A stretch of DNA of 5,964 bases from NCBI GenBank assembly GCA_943372515.1, contig CALRYY010000172.1:1-5964 (forward strand), given 5' to 3'. A model generated the notes under the pieces. The model ran no database searches. It was not told the DNA's origin and saw nothing but the letters and a program-made list of their open reading frames with translations. Shown here piece by piece: positions 5,747 to 5,964 of this stretch (its first letter is position 1; each line of letters starts with the position of its first letter). The position numbers and the translations under genes were made by a program. The DNA comes from RAM1 sp943372515. GTDB lineage: Bacteria; Pseudomonadota; Gammaproteobacteria; Burkholderiales; Burkholderiaceae_C.

Positions 5747-5840
5747 GACGGGCCTCCCCGCATGGTGAAGCGGCCAACCGGGTCAGGTGGGGAACCAAGC
5801 AGCCCTAACTGTGGAGCCAGTGCCGGGGGTAAGGCTCGTC
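5747..5840 (+). ncRNA. ffs: Signal recognition particle RNA, small bacterial type (4.5S RNA)
   Basis: This RNA pairs with Ffh protein to guide ribosomes making membrane proteins to FtsY. The conserved apical core is clear: GTCAGG, then stem TGG (5788-5790), GGAA tetraloop (5791-5794), stem CCA (5795-5797) and AAGCAGCC. The symmetric internal loop matches the E. coli one. The ends form a 9-bp closing helix, GACGGGCCT (5747-5755) with AGGCTCGTC (5832-5840), including one G-U pair. CCCCG (5756-5760) can pair with CGGGG (5824-5828). The 94-nt length fits the small form without an Alu domain. A short T4 (5852-5855) after a pyrimidine-rich stretch may mark the end of transcription. It is divergent from dnaX, with 63 nt between. 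Confidence 0.93.
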
Positions 5841-5878
5841 AACCTCCCCTCTTTTGTGTCTGCCCCGCGGATTTCCGA

Positions 5879-5964
5879 CCCGGGGTGGCCGCTTCCGCTC
5901 ATGTCCCCCGGACCGGGCTGCGCCCGATCCTCCTCCTTGACTTCGCTACAGCGGCCACCCCGGG
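5879..5964. repeat. Inverted repeat with 15-bp arms and two internal hairpins, downstream of 4.5S RNA
   Basis: The left arm CCCGGGGTGGCCGCT (5879-5893) is the exact reverse complement of the last 15 bases of the window (5950-5964). Within the 56-nt spacer there are two more hairpins, GTCC-CCC-GGAC (5903-5913) and CGGGC-TGC-GCCCG (5914-5926). The element may extend past the window edge. No convincing gene lies here on either strand. It could be a REP-like intergenic element, or a structured 3' region. Confidence 0.6.

Noticed and set aside
5684..5964. A protein gene on the minus strand beside the 4.5S RNA (an AAGGAGGAGG stretch at 5929-5938 and an ATG at 5902)
   Set aside because: The spacing between them is far too long for a ribosome site, and the frame would run antisense through the 4.5S RNA. 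The purine stretch is part of the inverted-repeat spacer.
1..5964. CRISPR array, tRNA, transposase, phage or toxin-antitoxin genes
   Set aside because: No regularly spaced repeats, tRNA cloverleaf, transposase motifs or small paired genes were seen on either strand.

Overview
This window looks like chromosome from a high-GC beta-proteobacterium, most likely Burkholderiales and probably Comamonadaceae. The grounds are strong G/C at third codon positions, protein styles (DnaX, RecR and YbaB), and GC-rich palindromic intergenic repeats. The genus cannot be fixed from the sequence alone. All protein genes lie on the minus strand, so the window reads from right to left. Only a small RNA gene at the right end is on the plus strand.

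Right to left: positions 5747-5840 (+) hold the 4.5S signal recognition particle RNA, followed by a palindromic element that reaches the window edge (5879-5964). Divergent from it is the replication and repair cluster dnaX - ybaB - recR, then a small MAPEG-family membrane protein gene. Gaps of 21-26 nt and a single good intrinsic terminator at 2342-2376 suggest one transcription unit. DnaX loads the sliding clamp, YbaB/EbfC binds DNA, and RecR acts in RecFOR gap repair.

Downstream of the terminator is a NitT/TauT-type ABC importer in the order substrate-binding protein (Tat signal), ATPase, permease. The permease starts with an ATGA overlap and runs off the left edge after 102 codons. A three-hairpin repeat lies between the binding-protein and ATPase genes.

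The most notable point is dnaX. As written, the reading frame stops after 378 codons (gamma form), directly after a run of ten A residues. The conserved polymerase-binding C-terminus of tau lies in another frame, reachable only if one A is lost (or two gained), or by a +1/-2 ribosomal shift. The A10 run sits between two perfect hairpins, and both non-tau frames stop at once. This resembles decoding by transcriptional slippage, as known in Thermus dnaX, rather than the -1 ribosomal frameshift of E. coli. A homopolymer length error in the assembly is the main alternative. Apart from this the window is ordinary housekeeping and transport; no new defence or mobile system was seen.
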